A DNA stretch of 64,000 bases from Lacipirellula parvula (GCF_009177095.1 NZ_AP021861.1:5686501-5750500); one strand, 5' to 3'; positions 1-9,157 are shown, numbered from the stretch's first letter. Notes: generated by a model not told the origin, from the sequence alone. A program made the numbers and translations.

Positions 1-2
1 CT

Positions 3-965
3 GATCGTCGCTTCGTCAGCCAGCTCGCCCACAACGAACCGGTCCAGCAGGTCTTTCTCGCCTCCGAGAAGCTGCTGCGGCCCAACAAGAACGGCAACCT
101 CTACCTCCAGGTCGATCTGAGCGACCGGAGCGGGTCGATCAATACCCGCATGTGGAATGCCAGCGAGGACGACTACAAGGCGTTCGAGAACGGCGACTTC
201 GTGGTCGTCGACGGCGCGACGCAGCTGTTCCAGGGGAACATGCAGCTAATCGCCAACCGCATCCGCCGCGCGCGGCCGGACGAAGTTTGCGAAGCCGACT
301 TCATGACGCTGCAGTCGGCCGACGTCGACCGGATGCGCGCCCGACTGGTCGAGATCCTCGGCAAGATCCAAACGCCGCCGCTGCAGCGACTGGTGAAGGC
401 GTTCACCGACGACTCGGTTTTCATGGACAAGTTCTGCATCGCCCCTGCTGGCATGAAGAACCACCATGGCTACAAGAGCGGCCTGCTCGAACATGTCGTC
501 AGCCTGCTGGAGCTCGTGCTCGTCGTCGCCCCGCGCTACCCGCAGCTCGACCAAGACAAGCTGCTCGTCGGCGCCTTCCTCCACGACGCCGCGAAGGTCG
601 ACGAGCTGAGCTACGACCGCGACATCTCCTACACCGACGAAGGCCAGATGCTCGGTCACATGATCATGGGCGTCACGATGGTCGACGACAAAGTCCGCGA
701 AGCCGTTCGCAAGGACGGCATGCCGATGCCGGAGAAGCTGATCACCGAGATCAAGCACATGATCATCAGCCACCACGGCGAGTACGAGTACGGCAGTTCG
801 AAGCTGCCGATGACGCTTGAAGCGGTGGCGCTCCACCACCTCGACAACCTCGACGCGAAACTGGCGAGCTTCACCCAACTGATCAACGACTGCCCGAACG
901 CGGATAGCCCGTGGACGCAATACTTCACGCAGATTGGACGGAAACTTTACAAGGGAGCGATGTGA
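3..965 (+). CDS. YhaM-like 3'-5' exoribonuclease / OB-fold HD-domain protein (5' end missing)
   Basis: The reading frame is open from the first codon of the window, so the true start lies upstream; the first in-window ATG (150) is inside the OB-fold. The N-terminal part (window residues ~10-75) reads as an OB-fold nucleic-acid-binding module. The C-terminal part is an HD domain with the expected ligands: an early His (GLLEHVV), the HD pair (AFLHDAAKVDEL), a later His pair (ISHHGEYEYG) and HHLDNLDAKL. This OB+HD order is that of the YhaM family, manganese-dependent 3'-5' exonucleases acting on RNA and DNA. RNase R follows directly on the same strand, so two RNA-degrading enzymes are adjacent. 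Family assignment is from motifs only; specific substrate is unknown. Confidence 0.85.
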   Translation, partial: DRRFVSQLAHNEPVQQVFLASEKLLRPNKNGNLYLQVDLSDRSGSINTRMWNASEDDYKAFENGDFVVVDGATQLFQGNMQLIANRIRRARPDEVCEADFMTLQSADVDRMRARLVEILGKIQTPPLQRLVKAFTDDSVFMDKFCIAPAGMKNHHGYKSGLLEHVVSLLELVLVVAPRYPQLDQDKLLVGAFLHDAAKVDELSYDRDISYTDEGQMLGHMIMGVTMVDDKVREAVRKDGMPMPEKLITEIKHMIISHHGEYEYGSSKLPMTLEAVALHHLDNLDAKLASFTQLINDCPNADSPWTQYFTQIGRKLYKGAM

Positions 966-968
966 AAA

Positions 969-1052
969 TGACTGAATGACGAAATCAGAATGACGAATGT
1001 CGAAAGGCTTTGAGGCCATTCATTCGTCATTCTGATTTCGTCATTCGTCATT
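969..1052. repeat. Palindromic repeat, AATGACGAAAT family, copy 1
   Basis: Two long arms built from gaatgacgaaat/atttcgtcattc face each other around a short centre (about 1000-1020). The same arms recur at 14944-15019 and 40851-40926. The copy fills the space between the YhaM-like gene and RNase R and can fold into one long hairpin, so it may affect transcript stability or read-through. Confidence 0.85.
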
Positions 1053-1095
1053 GTTCTTCGCGAACAGTCGACACATCTCAAACGACATCGGCATC

Positions 1096-3663
1096 ATGCA
1101 ACATCTCCGCGAAGAAATCCTCTCGATCGTCAATCACGCCGACTACAAGGCGATGAAGCCGAAGATGATCGCCAAGCGGCTCGGCCTCAGCGGCGACGAG
1201 GCGGAGACGGTGCGCAAGACCGTCAAGAAGATGGTCCGCGAGGGGCTGCTGGCGTACGGCTCGAACCACATGGTGCTGCCAGTTGCCAACGCTCCCCGTG
1301 TGGCTCCCTCCCCCTCCGAGGGGAGGGCTGGGGAGGGGGGCGAAGCGGGTACAGACGCTGACGACAACTTACAGGGCGACACCCCTCCCCTATCCCCTCC
1401 CCATCAAGGGGAGGGGGACCAATCGAATTCAAAGCGCAAAAAGAAAAAGTCGAACCGCGACCCGAATCACATCGTCGGCGCCTTTCGCCGGATGGAAGCC
1501 GGCTTCGGCTTCGTTCGCCCCGAGGGAACGCAGCGCGTCGAAGGCCGTGACGCCGACATCTTCATCCCTGCCAACGCCAGCGGCGATGCAGCCAGCGGCG
1601 ACACGGTGAGCGTCCGGCTCAGCCATCGCGGCCGCGGCGGCAAGATGGAAGGCCACATCATCGAGGTCGTCACCCGCGCCACCAATCGCTTCGTCGGCAC
1701 CTACTTCGAGCAGGGCGGCATGGGAATGGTGCAGATCGATGGCAAACTATTTGCCCAGGCGATCTACGTTGGCGACCCGGGCGCCAAGGGAGTGCAGCCC
1801 GACGACAAAGTCGTCATCGAAATGGTCCGCTTCCCCTCGCATGTTCACGACGGCGAAGGGGTGCTCATCGAGGTGCTAGGCGGTCGCGGCCTGCCGGGGG
1901 TCGATACGCTGTCGATCATGCACGAGTACAGCCTCCCCGGTCCGTTCGCCGAGGACGCCCTCGAAGAAGCCCGCGCTCAAGCAGAAAAGTTTGACGAATC
2001 GATCGGCACCGAAAGCTCGGGCCTGCACCGGCAAGATATTACGAACGAGACGATCATCACGATCGACCCCGTAACGGCTCGCGACTTCGACGATGCGATT
2101 TCGCTGACGCAAATCAACGATCATCTCGGCAATCCCGGCCACTGGATCCTCGGCGTCCACATCGCCGACGTCTCCCACTTCGTGCAGCCGAAGACGGCGC
2201 TCGACCGGGAAGCGAAAGAGCGAGCGACGAGCGTCTACCTGCCCGATCGCGTCATCCCGATGTTGCCCGAGATCATCTCGAACAATCTGGCGAGCTTGCA
2301 GCCCGACCGCGTGCGGTATGCGATCACAGCGCGGATCGAGTTCACCGCCGACGGCACGCCGATCGGGACCGAGGTCTTTAAGAGCGCGATCAAGAGCCGG
2401 CGGCGGTTCACCTACGAGGAAGTCGACGAGTACCTGCAAGCGAAGGGACTAGTCGAGCGTAGCAGCAAGGACAAAAAGCCTGCGCAAGCCGCGTTGCACG
2501 ACGAAGAGGCGGAGAAGTTCGACAAGAAGCCCCCTGCTCCCGCCCCAGCCCAGCATGTGAAAGCGACTGGCGCGGCGCCGCCGCACTTAAAACTCACCGC
2601 CGACGTCGACTCGTTGCTCGAACGCATGTTCACGCTCGCGATGAAGCTCCGCGAACGCCGCTTCCGTCGCGGGGCGCTCGAACTGAATCGCCCCGAGCTC
2701 GAAATCGATCTCGACAAAAACGGCCGCGTCACCGGCGCTCATCTGGAGATCAACACCGAGAGCCATCAGATCATCGAAGAGTTCATGCTCGCCGCGAACG
2801 AAGCGGTCGCGGAAAAACTGTTCGACGACGAGCTGATCTTCCTCCGCCGCGTCCACGGGGCGCCCGATCCGCGCAAGCTGAAGTCGCTGACCGCGTTCGT
2901 CGGCGAACTCGGCATCAAGACCGACAGCCTCGAAAGCCGCTTCGCGCTGCAAAAGCTCCTCAAAGACGTCGAAGGCGATCCCCGCGAGCACGCGATCAAC
3001 TACGCGACGCTCCGCTCGATGCAACGGGCCGTTTACAGTCCCGAGGAAGAGGGGCACTTCGCGCTGGCGAGCGACTGCTACTGTCACTTCACTTCGCCGA
3101 TCCGCCGCTACCCAGACCTCACCGTCCACCGGCTGTTCGACGATCTCGCCCAAGGCAAGAAGCCGGTGCAGAGCCTGGAAGCCCTCTTCGCCCTCGGCGA
3201 CCACTGCAGCGACCGCGAACAACGGGCGACCGAGGCCGAACGCGAGCTGAACAAGGTTAAGCTGCTGAACTACTTCGCCGACAAGATCGGCACGGAGATG
3301 AACGGTTACATCACCGGCGTCGAAAGCTTCGGACTGTTCATCACCGGGTCGGACATCCCGGCCGAGGGTTTTATCCCGATCGCCGCCCTCACCGACGACT
3401 ATTACCGTTACGACCGCGCCGGGCACGTGGTCCACGGCCTGCGCGGCGGTAATTCGTATCGATTGGGCGATGCGGTGCGGATCGCCGTGGCCGCCGTCGA
3501 CGTTGATCGCCGCGAACTCGACTTCCGCCTGATCGGCCGCATCGGCAAATCGAGCGGCCCCGCCCCCACGGGCCGCAACCGCCGTGGCAGCGGCGCTCCG
3601 CACGGGCCTGAGAAGCCCGGCAAGAAAAAGGGGCCCCGCAAAGGAGGCAAGGGCAGGAAGTAG
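1096..3663 (+). CDS. rnr: Ribonuclease R (RNB family 3'-5' exoribonuclease)
   Basis: 855-residue RNase R. Order of domains: N-terminal helix-turn-helix (residues ~1-60), cold-shock OB domains (~125-280), RNB catalytic domain with the Asp cluster in [14 protein letters not shown] (~322-335), a C-terminal S1 domain (~730-815, [17 protein letters not shown]) and a Lys/Arg-rich tail. The enzyme degrades structured RNA processively from the 3' end. ATG 1096 is chosen because the family starts close to the HTH; the frame also has an upstream start at 1051, but that lies within the palindromic repeat. Two segments look foreign to the family: residues ~69-108, which are the translation of a palindromic repeat element, and a Pro/Ala/Lys-rich insert at ~450-500 within the RNB region. 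Confidence 0.95.
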   Translation: MQHLREEILSIVNHADYKAMKPKMIAKRLGLSGDEAETVRKTVKKMVREGLLAYGSNHMVLPVANAPRVAPSPSEGRAGEGGEAGTDADDNLQGDTPPLSPPHQGEGDQSNSKRKKKKSNRDPNHIVGAFRRMEAGFGFVRPEGTQRVEGRDADIFIPANASGDAASGDTVSVRLSHRGRGGKMEGHIIEVVTRATNRFVGTYFEQGGMGMVQIDGKLFAQAIYVGDPGAKGVQPDDKVVIEMVRFPSHVHDGEGVLIEVLGGRGLPGVDTLSIMHEYSLPGPFAEDALEEARAQAEKFDESIGTESSGLHRQDITNETIITIDPVTARDFDDAISLTQINDHLGNPGHWILGVHIADVSHFVQPKTALDREAKERATSVYLPDRVIPMLPEIISNNLASLQPDRVRYAITARIEFTADGTPIGTEVFKSAIKSRRRFTYEEVDEYLQAKGLVERSSKDKKPAQAALHDEEAEKFDKKPPAPAPAQHVKATGAAPPHLKLTADVDSLLERMFTLAMKLRERRFRRGALELNRPELEIDLDKNGRVTGAHLEINTESHQIIEEFMLAANEAVAEKLFDDELIFLRRVHGAPDPRKLKSLTAFVGELGIKTDSLESRFALQKLLKDVEGDPREHAINYATLRSMQRAVYSPEEEGHFALASDCYCHFTSPIRRYPDLTVHRLFDDLAQGKKPVQSLEALFALGDHCSDREQRATEAERELNKVKLLNYFADKIGTEMNGYITGVESFGLFITGSDIPAEGFIPIAALTDDYYRYDRAGHVVHGLRGGNSYRLGDAVRIAVAAVDVDRRELDFRLIGRIGKSSGPAPTGRNRRGSGAPHGPEKPGKKKGPRKGGKGRK
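1301..1421. repeat. CTCCCC/GGGGAG palindromic element inserted in frame in rnr (copy 1)
   Basis: A ~121-bp element with TGG...CCA ends and two G/C-rich inverted arms (ctccccctcc...ggggagggctgggg and its approximate reverse complement near 1384-1421). The same type of element lies in intergenic DNA at 36875-36975 and 39577-39676. Here it is translated as residues ~69-108 of RNase R, a low-complexity Pro/Gly/Glu stretch between the HTH and the first OB domain, without breaking the frame. Confidence 0.9.
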
Positions 3664-3846
3664 CATCGCCCCTGGCGAGTCGCTCGGTGGCCCGTAGAAT
3701 ACGGCAGCCTGCGTGTCTCCGTGCGTACGGCCCGCCCCGCGATTTCAAGAGATTTCAACCAAACTCTGCGCAATCGCGATTCTTTCGCCCCGCGCCCGCT
3801 TGCCGTACAACAAACGACTTCCCGCCGCACTCAACTCGCGAACGCC

Positions 3847-4968
3847 ATGGCCGACGACTCTCAACTCTTGCAGACGCCGCTTCATGGGTGGCACGTCGCC
3901 CACGGCGGGCGGATGGTCGATTTCGCCGGCTGGTCGATGCCGGTGCAGTACAGCTCGATAGTTGAAGAACATCAGGCGACGCGCAAAGCCGCCGGCCTGT
4001 TCGACATCTCGCACATGGGCCGGCTGATCATTGACGGCCCCGACGCCCAGCGGTTTCTCGATTCGCTCCTCACGCGGCGGATCGACGACATGACGCCGGG
4101 CCAGGTCCGCTACTCGCTTGTCTGCAACGAGACCGGCGGCGTGCTCGACGACATCCTCGTCTATCAGATCCAACTCCCCGAAGGGGGCCTCAGCGGTTAC
4201 GGCCTGGTCGTCAACGCCAGCAATCGCACGAAGATCATCTCGTGGCTGAACCAACGCCGCGGCGACTTTGACGTCGGTATCGACGACAAGACGACCGAGT
4301 ACGCGATGATCTCGATCCAAGGTCCGCGAGCGATCGAGGTGCTCGACGGCATCTGCGACCACGAACTAACGTCACTCCGCTACTACTTCGGAGTCATGAC
4401 TCGCGTCGCGGCGTTCCGTTCGTTCGTTAGCCGCACGGGCTACACGGGCGAAGATGGTTGCGAAATCATTTGCGACGCCGCGGACGCCGGCATCATTTGG
4501 ACGCGGCTCATCGAGCGAGCCGAACCGCTCGGCGGCGGGCCGGTGGGCCTCGCGGCGCGCGATACGCTGCGGCTTGAAGCCGGCATGCCGCTGTACGGGC
4601 ACGAACTCTCCGAACAAATCAACCCGGTGCAGGCCGACGTTAGCTTCGCAGTGAACCTACGGAACCGCGAGTTCATTGGCCGCGAAGCGATCGTCAAAGC
4701 CCAAAAAGACGACCAGCAGTCGGTCCGCGTCGGCCTGCAGCTCGAAGGCAAGCGCCCCGCCCGCGAAGGCGCCGTCATCCTGCACGGCGACGAACCGGTC
4801 GGCGCCGTGACGAGCGGTACCTTCTCGCCTACTTTCGAGCGGCCGATCGCGATGGGTTTCGTCAAGCAAACCGCCGCGGCCCCCGGCACCCCCCTGGCCG
4901 TCGACATCCGCGGCCAACACCACCCCGCCCAAGTCGTCCCGCTGCCGTTTTATCAACGCGGGAAGTGA
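3847..4968 (+). CDS. gcvT: Glycine cleavage system T protein (aminomethyltransferase)
   Basis: 373 residues, normal for GcvT. It transfers the methylene carbon of the aminomethyl-lipoyl group of GcvH to tetrahydrofolate, releasing ammonia. Family landmarks are the N-terminal LHGWHVAHGGRMVDFAGW, FDISHMGRL, GGVLDDILVY, and RTGYTGEDGCEI. ATG 3847 is preferred over the open frame from 3721 because homologues begin just before the LHGWH motif. It heads a same-strand operon gcvT-gcvH-gcvPA-gcvPB-lipM/lplA. The ~180 bp upstream holds no glycine riboswitch that I can recognise. Confidence 0.95.
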   Translation: MADDSQLLQTPLHGWHVAHGGRMVDFAGWSMPVQYSSIVEEHQATRKAAGLFDISHMGRLIIDGPDAQRFLDSLLTRRIDDMTPGQVRYSLVCNETGGVLDDILVYQIQLPEGGLSGYGLVVNASNRTKIISWLNQRRGDFDVGIDDKTTEYAMISIQGPRAIEVLDGICDHELTSLRYYFGVMTRVAAFRSFVSRTGYTGEDGCEIICDAADAGIIWTRLIERAEPLGGGPVGLAARDTLRLEAGMPLYGHELSEQINPVQADVSFAVNLRNREFIGREAIVKAQKDDQQSVRVGLQLEGKRPAREGAVILHGDEPVGAVTSGTFSPTFERPIAMGFVKQTAAAPGTPLAVDIRGQHHPAQVVPLPFYQRGK

Positions 4969-4979
4969 AGTACGGAAAG

Positions 4980-5214
4980 ATTTCTCACGCAAAGGCGCTA
5001 AGGCGCGAAGGAATGCAGAGAAGAAATACAGAGAACCACGAAACGCACGAAAGGAACGAAAAGGAAAACTGTTAAGCAGAAGAATGAGAGATAGTTTCAC
5101 AGTGCAATTGCCTCCTTCGTTCTTCTCCCTTTCGTCGTTTTCGTGTGTTTCGTGGTTAAAAATCCTCCCCCGTATTTCTTTGCGCCTTCGCGCCTTTGCG
5201 AGAAACATAAAAGC
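4980..5214. repeat. Nested palindromic repeat (ACGCAAAGGCGC / CCACGAAACGCACG type) between gcvT and gcvH
   Basis: The 273-bp spacer is almost entirely repeat. The outer arms are ctcacgcaaaggcgctaagg (4985) and the facing ccttcgcgcctttgcgag (near 5185-5205). The inner arms are accacgaaacgcacgaaag (about 5036) and cgtgtgtttcgtggt (about 5140-5156). Similar mosaics occur in many other spacers of this window. Confidence 0.8.
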
Positions 5215-5241
5215 CCCCAGCCACCTCGGGAGATTGCAGAA

Positions 5242-5640
5242 GTGAAACCCGAAGATCTTCATTACGCCAAAACGCACGAATGGGTCTCTGTCGCCGAAGT
5301 GGGCGGGCAGAAGATTGCCACCGTCGGCATCTCGGCGTTCGCCGTCGAAGCCCTCACCGACCTGGTGTTCATCGAACTTCCGAAAGTCGGCGCCCAGGCC
5401 GAAGCTGAGCAGCCGTTCTGCGAAGTCGAGTCGGTGAAGGCCGTGAGCGACGTCTACGCCCCCGTCACCGGCGAGGTGATCGAGGTCAACACGACGCTTC
5501 CAGACAAGCTCGAAATCCTCAGCACCGATCCCTACACCGAAGGTTGGATCGCGAAGATCCGCATCACCGACGATTCGAACCTCGGCAACCTCCTCGACTT
5601 CGCCGCGTATGAGAAGCAGTGCGCCGAAGAAGGACACTAA
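5242..5640 (+). CDS. gcvH: Glycine cleavage system H protein (lipoyl carrier)
   Basis: 132 residues, a typical GcvH. It shuttles the aminomethyl intermediate between the P and T proteins on a lipoylated lysine, here Lys66 in CEVESVKAVSD. The hallmark THEWV lies near the N-terminus. The GTG at 5242 is chosen because a GGGAGA sequence lies 8 nt upstream and the protein then begins exactly like homologues; the longer open frame from 5143 is translated palindromic repeat. The modification could be made by the LipM/LplA-type enzyme at 9267. Confidence 0.95.
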   Translation: MKPEDLHYAKTHEWVSVAEVGGQKIATVGISAFAVEALTDLVFIELPKVGAQAEAEQPFCEVESVKAVSDVYAPVTGEVIEVNTTLPDKLEILSTDPYTEGWIAKIRITDDSNLGNLLDFAAYEKQCAEEGH

Positions 5641-5644
5641 GCGA

Positions 5645-6075
5645 AGGGGGAAGGTGGAGGGCGGAAGGGGGAAGGAATACTGGTGAGTGGTAATCCTGAA
5701 CTTCGTGATCGGACGAAGAAGTTTGCGCTTCGAGTCATTCGTCTGTTTACCGCCCTTCCCAACACTGACGAGGCGCGAGTCATTGGAAAGCAGTTGCTCA
5801 GGTCGGGGACTTCCGTTGCCGCCAATTATCGTGAGGCGTGTCGAGGTCGAAGCGACGCTGAGTTACTCTCCAAGCTAGGAATCGTCGAGCAAGAACTGGA
5901 CGAGTCGTTACTTTGGATGGAACTGCTCGTAGAATCTGGAATCATTCCCCCAGCCCGCCTCGACGAACTTCGTAAAGAAGGCGACGAACTTTTGAGCATG
6001 ACAGTCGCCTCAATCAAAACGCTCAAGTCACGTCGCTAAAACACCTTCCCCACTCCCCCTTCCGCCCTCCCCTTT
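5645..6075. mobile_element. Inverted-repeat-bounded cassette carrying a four-helix bundle (S23/IVP) gene
   Basis: The gene at 5683-6039 is bracketed by a perfect 17-bp inverted repeat: GGAGGGCGGAAGGGGGA at 5656-5672 and its reverse complement at 6054-6070, with imperfect G/C-rich extensions on both sides. The unit separates gcvH from gcvPA, which are normally adjacent. Known relatives of the gene sit inside intervening sequences of 23S rRNA genes, also at the tip of a base-paired stem. That this is a mobile unit is inference; the repeats and cargo are seen directly. Confidence 0.7.
5683..6039 (+). CDS. Four-helix bundle protein (23S rRNA intervening-sequence / S23 family)
   Basis: 118-residue protein beginning at GTG 5683. 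The family signature is clear: LRDRTKKFALRVIRLF, then LLRSGTSVAANYREACRG, then ELDESLLWMELLVESG, matching the 'four helix bundle protein' family found in 23S rRNA intervening sequences and related to the bAvd proteins of diversity-generating retroelements. Biochemical function of stand-alone members is unknown; the fold forms pentameric barrels in characterised relatives. It is same-strand and co-directional within the gcv operon and would be co-transcribed with it. No reverse transcriptase or template/variable repeat is nearby, so a retroelement role is not supported here. Confidence 0.9.
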   Translation: MSGNPELRDRTKKFALRVIRLFTALPNTDEARVIGKQLLRSGTSVAANYREACRGRSDAELLSKLGIVEQELDESLLWMELLVESGIIPPARLDELRKEGDELLSMTVASIKTLKSRR

Positions 6076-6081
6076 CGTTCC

Positions 6082-7449
6082 ATGCCTTACCACTACAACA
6101 CGCCCGAAGATCAAGCCGAAATGCTCGCCTCGATCGGCGCAGCGAGCATCGACGAGCTCTTCGCTCCGATCCCCGACGCCCTGCAGCTCAAGCGGCCGCT
6201 CAACTTGCCGCCGGCGCTGTCGGAAATGGAACTCGATCAGCACCTGCGGCAGCTGACCGCGCTGAACGACTACGCCGGCACGAAGGTCTGCTTCCTTGGC
6301 GGGGGGAGCTACGACCACTTCGTCCCGTCGGTCTGCGACGTCATCGGTTCGCGGAGCGAGTTCTACACCTCGTACACGCCCTACCAGGCGGAAGCGAGCC
6401 AGGGCAATCTGCAGGTGATGTTCGAGTACCAGTCGCTGATCACGCGGCTCACCGGACTCGATGTGGCCAACAGCAGCCTCTACGACGGCGCCAGCGCCGC
6501 GGCCGAGGCGGTGTTGATGGCGCTCCACGCGGGCGGCAGCCGGAACAAGGTGATTGCCCCGTCGACGCTCCATCCGGAGTACCGCCAGACAATCGCCACC
6601 TACTTCGAGAACATCGACGCGGAGCTCGTCACGCTCGACTGCCCGGCCGGCGTGCTCGACGCCGACGCGCTCGCCGCGGCGATCGACGACAAGACGGCCG
6701 CGGTCATCCTGCAGCAGCCGAACTTCTTCGGCTGCATCGAAGACGCCGACCGCATCGCCGCCGTCGCGAAGGGAGCCGGGGCATTGCTGATCTCGGTCTT
6801 CGACCCGATCAGCCTCGGCATCCTGAAGCGTCCCGCCGACTACGGCGCGAGCATCGCCGTTGCCGAAGGGCACACGCTCGGCACGCCGATGAGCTACGGC
6901 GGCCCCTACCTCGGCATTATGTCGTGCGACAATTCGCTCGTCCGCCGCATGCCGGGCCGAATTGTCGGCGAGACGACCGACCGTCGCGGCAAGAAGTGCT
7001 ACGTCCTCACGATGCAAACCCGCGAGCAGCACATCCGCCGCGACAAAGCGACGAGCAACGTTTGCACGAACCAGGCGCTGTTCGCCGTCCGCGCGAGCGT
7101 CTACCTCGCCCAAGCCGGTCCGCAGGGCCTGAAGGAAACGGCCAACCTCTGCCTGCAGAAGACCCGCTACTTGGCCGAGCAGCTCTGCCAGAACGAACGC
7201 TTCAGCCAGGCGTTCGACGCACCGACGTTCAAGGAAGTCGTCATCCGCGACGCCGAGAACAACGTCGACGGCTTGCTCCGCGAAGCGATCGACGCCGGCT
7301 ACCTCGCCGGCCTGCCGCTCGGCCGCTGGTATCCCGAACTGAGCGACTGCTTCCTGGTGGCGGTCACTGAAAAGCGCACGAAGGCCGATATCGACGGACT
7401 GGTGAAATCGCTTACTGCGAAGTCTGTCCGCCAACCGGCTCACGTTTAA
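6082..7449 (+). CDS. gcvPA: Glycine dehydrogenase (decarboxylating) subunit 1
   Basis: 455 residues, the usual length of the N-terminal half of a split P protein. Together with GcvPB it forms the PLP enzyme that decarboxylates glycine and loads the aminomethyl group on GcvH. Recognisable segments are FLGGGSYDHFVPSV, FYTSYTPYQAEASQGNLQ, SLYDGASAAAEAVLMA and the C-terminal region after RREKHIRRDKATSN-like NVCTNQAL. The ATG directly follows the right inverted repeat of the four-helix bundle cassette (12 nt). Confidence 0.95.
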   Translation: MPYHYNTPEDQAEMLASIGAASIDELFAPIPDALQLKRPLNLPPALSEMELDQHLRQLTALNDYAGTKVCFLGGGSYDHFVPSVCDVIGSRSEFYTSYTPYQAEASQGNLQVMFEYQSLITRLTGLDVANSSLYDGASAAAEAVLMALHAGGSRNKVIAPSTLHPEYRQTIATYFENIDAELVTLDCPAGVLDADALAAAIDDKTAAVILQQPNFFGCIEDADRIAAVAKGAGALLISVFDPISLGILKRPADYGASIAVAEGHTLGTPMSYGGPYLGIMSCDNSLVRRMPGRIVGETTDRRGKKCYVLTMQTREQHIRRDKATSNVCTNQALFAVRASVYLAQAGPQGLKETANLCLQKTRYLAEQLCQNERFSQAFDAPTFKEVVIRDAENNVDGLLREAIDAGYLAGLPLGRWYPELSDCFLVAVTEKRTKADIDGLVKSLTAKSVRQPAHV

Positions 7450-7460
7450 TTGAAGAAATT

Positions 7461-7610
7461 TGAACCACAACGACACAACGAGCGCGACGTAAGACAGAGA
7501 GAATTTGATCAGTCAGCGACACACACTGGCTTTTCTTTCGTCGTGTTCGTTGTGTCGTCGTGGTGAATCCCGCATTTCCTTGGCGCTCTTGGCGTCCTTG
7601 GCGGTTCAAA
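7461..7610. repeat. Palindromic repeat mosaic between gcvPA and gcvPB
   Basis: Facing arms gaaccacaacgacacaacg (7461) and cgttgtgtcgtcgtggtg (near 7548-7565), followed by the half-element ttggcgctcttggcgtcc at about 7578-7600. It belongs to the same mosaic family as the repeats at 17149 and 44129. It creates spurious upstream coding extension of gcvPB. Confidence 0.8.
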
Positions 7611-7627
7611 AAGAAGACGAAAAGACG

Positions 7628-9157
7628 ATGCGAAATACCCGCGACACGCAGCTCCTGTTCGATCTCTCCAAGCCAGGCCGCCGCGCCGCTCGCTTGCCGG
7701 CGTGCGATGTGCCTGAAGCGGCGATTGAAGACCTGCTGCCGGCGGGCGCCGTCGCCGCCGCGCCCCCCGCGCTGCCGGAAGTGCCGGAGCCGCAAATCAT
7801 TCGGCATTACCTCAACCTGTCGACGCTCAACATGTCGGTCGACACCCACTTCTATCCGCTCGGCAGTTGTACGATGAAGTACAACCCGAAGCGGAACGAG
7901 CGGGCCGCCGCGATGCCGGGCTTCGCTGATCTGCACCCACTGCAGCCGGCCGAGACGATCCAGGGGATGTTGCACGTTCTCTACGAGATGCAGCAGTATC
8001 TGTCGGAAATCTCGGGCCTGCCCGCCTGCTCGCTGCAGCCGGCCGCCGGCGCCCATGGAGAGTACGCCGCCCTGCTCGTCGCCGCCGCCTACTTCCGCGA
8101 CATCGGCCAAACGGCCCAGCGCGTCAAGGTACTCGCTCCCGATAACTCGCACGGCACCAACCCTGCGAGCGCCGTGATGGCCGGCTTCAACACGGTTACC
8201 GTGAAGACCCGCAGCAACGGCGGCGTCGACATGGAAGACTTCTACAAGAAGCTCGACGACAACATCGCCGTGTTCATGATCACCAACCCGAACACGGTCG
8301 GCATCTTCGAACCGAACATGCGCGAGATCGCTGACGCGGTCCACGCGAAGGGGGGCCTCGTCTACCTCGACGGCGCCAACATGAACGCCATCCTCGGCGT
8401 CACCCGCCCCGGCGACTTCGGCGCCGACATGCAGCACTACAACCCCCACAAGACCTTCAGCGGCCCGCACGGCGGCGGCGGTCCTGGCGCGGGGCCGATC
8501 TGCGTGACGGAGGTGCTAGCGAAGTATTTGCCGTCGCCGATCGTCGTGAAAGTGGAGGGTTCAGGGTTCAGCGGTCAGGGTTCAGGAAATGCCTCTACAC
8601 TGAACCCCGAACCCCGAACCCCGAACCCTCAGTACGCGTTGGCGTACGACCGTCCGCACTCGATTGGCCGCGTCCGCTCGTTCTTCGGCAACGTCGGCGT
8701 GCTGCTGCGAGCCTACTGCTACATCCGCACGCACGGGCCGGATGGCCTCCGCCGCGTCAGCGAGAACGCCGTCCTCAACGCGAACTACTTGCTCAGCAAA
8801 GTGAAGCACATCTTGCCGGTGCCGCAGGGCGATCGCTGCATGCACGAGTTCGTCGCCAGCGGTTCGAAGCTGAAGGCCGAACGCGGCGTCGCGGCGATGG
8901 ATCTCGCCAAACGGCTCCTCGACTTCGGCTACCACGCCCCGACCGTCTACTTCCCGCTGACGGTCCCCGAAGCGATCATGGTCGAACCGACCGAAACGGA
9001 GAGCAAAGAAACGCTCGACGCCTTTGCCGAGACGCTGTTCCGCATCACCGGCGAAGACCCCGAACTGCTCCACGAAGCGCCGCACTCCACGGCCATCAGC
9101 CGCCCAGACGAAGTCGCCGCGGCACGCAACCCAATGCTCTGCTGCCGGGTTGATTAA
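7628..9157 (+). CDS. gcvPB: Glycine dehydrogenase (decarboxylating) subunit 2
   Basis: 509 residues from ATG 7628. This is the PLP-binding half of split glycine decarboxylase: the cofactor lysine lies in NPHKTFSGPHGGGGPG (about residue 274). Other landmarks are FYPLGSCTMKYNPK, SLQPAAGAHGEYA and NSHGTNPASAVM. The open frame upstream of 7628 is translated palindromic repeat. An unusual 25-residue Gly/Ser/Pro/Asn-rich stretch (~310-334) interrupts the loop between VVVK and the YDRPHSIG motif; it is exactly the translation of a GGTTCAGG palindrome (8556-8630), giving a longer protein than family members while leaving the frame intact. Confidence 0.95.
   Translation: MRNTRDTQLLFDLSKPGRRAARLPACDVPEAAIEDLLPAGAVAAAPPALPEVPEPQIIRHYLNLSTLNMSVDTHFYPLGSCTMKYNPKRNERAAAMPGFADLHPLQPAETIQGMLHVLYEMQQYLSEISGLPACSLQPAAGAHGEYAALLVAAAYFRDIGQTAQRVKVLAPDNSHGTNPASAVMAGFNTVTVKTRSNGGVDMEDFYKKLDDNIAVFMITNPNTVGIFEPNMREIADAVHAKGGLVYLDGANMNAILGVTRPGDFGADMQHYNPHKTFSGPHGGGGPGAGPICVTEVLAKYLPSPIVVKVEGSGFSGQGSGNASTLNPEPRTPNPQYALAYDRPHSIGRVRSFFGNVGVLLRAYCYIRTHGPDGLRRVSENAVLNANYLLSKVKHILPVPQGDRCMHEFVASGSKLKAERGVAAMDLAKRLLDFGYHAPTVYFPLTVPEAIMVEPTETESKETLDAFAETLFRITGEDPELLHEAPHSTAISRPDEVAAARNPMLCCRVD
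8556..8630. repeat. GGTTCAGG palindrome inserted in frame within gcvPB
   Basis: Left arm of gagggttcagggttcag units (8556-8586) faces a right arm of tgaaccccgaacccc units (8601-8630). The arms are approximate reverse complements. The unit is 75 nt, exactly 25 codons, and contains no stop in the gcvPB frame. Confidence 0.85.

Noticed and set aside
3664-3846. Possible glycine riboswitch ahead of gcvT
   Set aside because: No tandem aptamer-like conserved sequence could be found; the leader is short and ordinary.
5683-6039. Diversity-generating retroelement (the four-helix bundle protein as Avd)
   Set aside because: No reverse transcriptase, template repeat or variable repeat is nearby.
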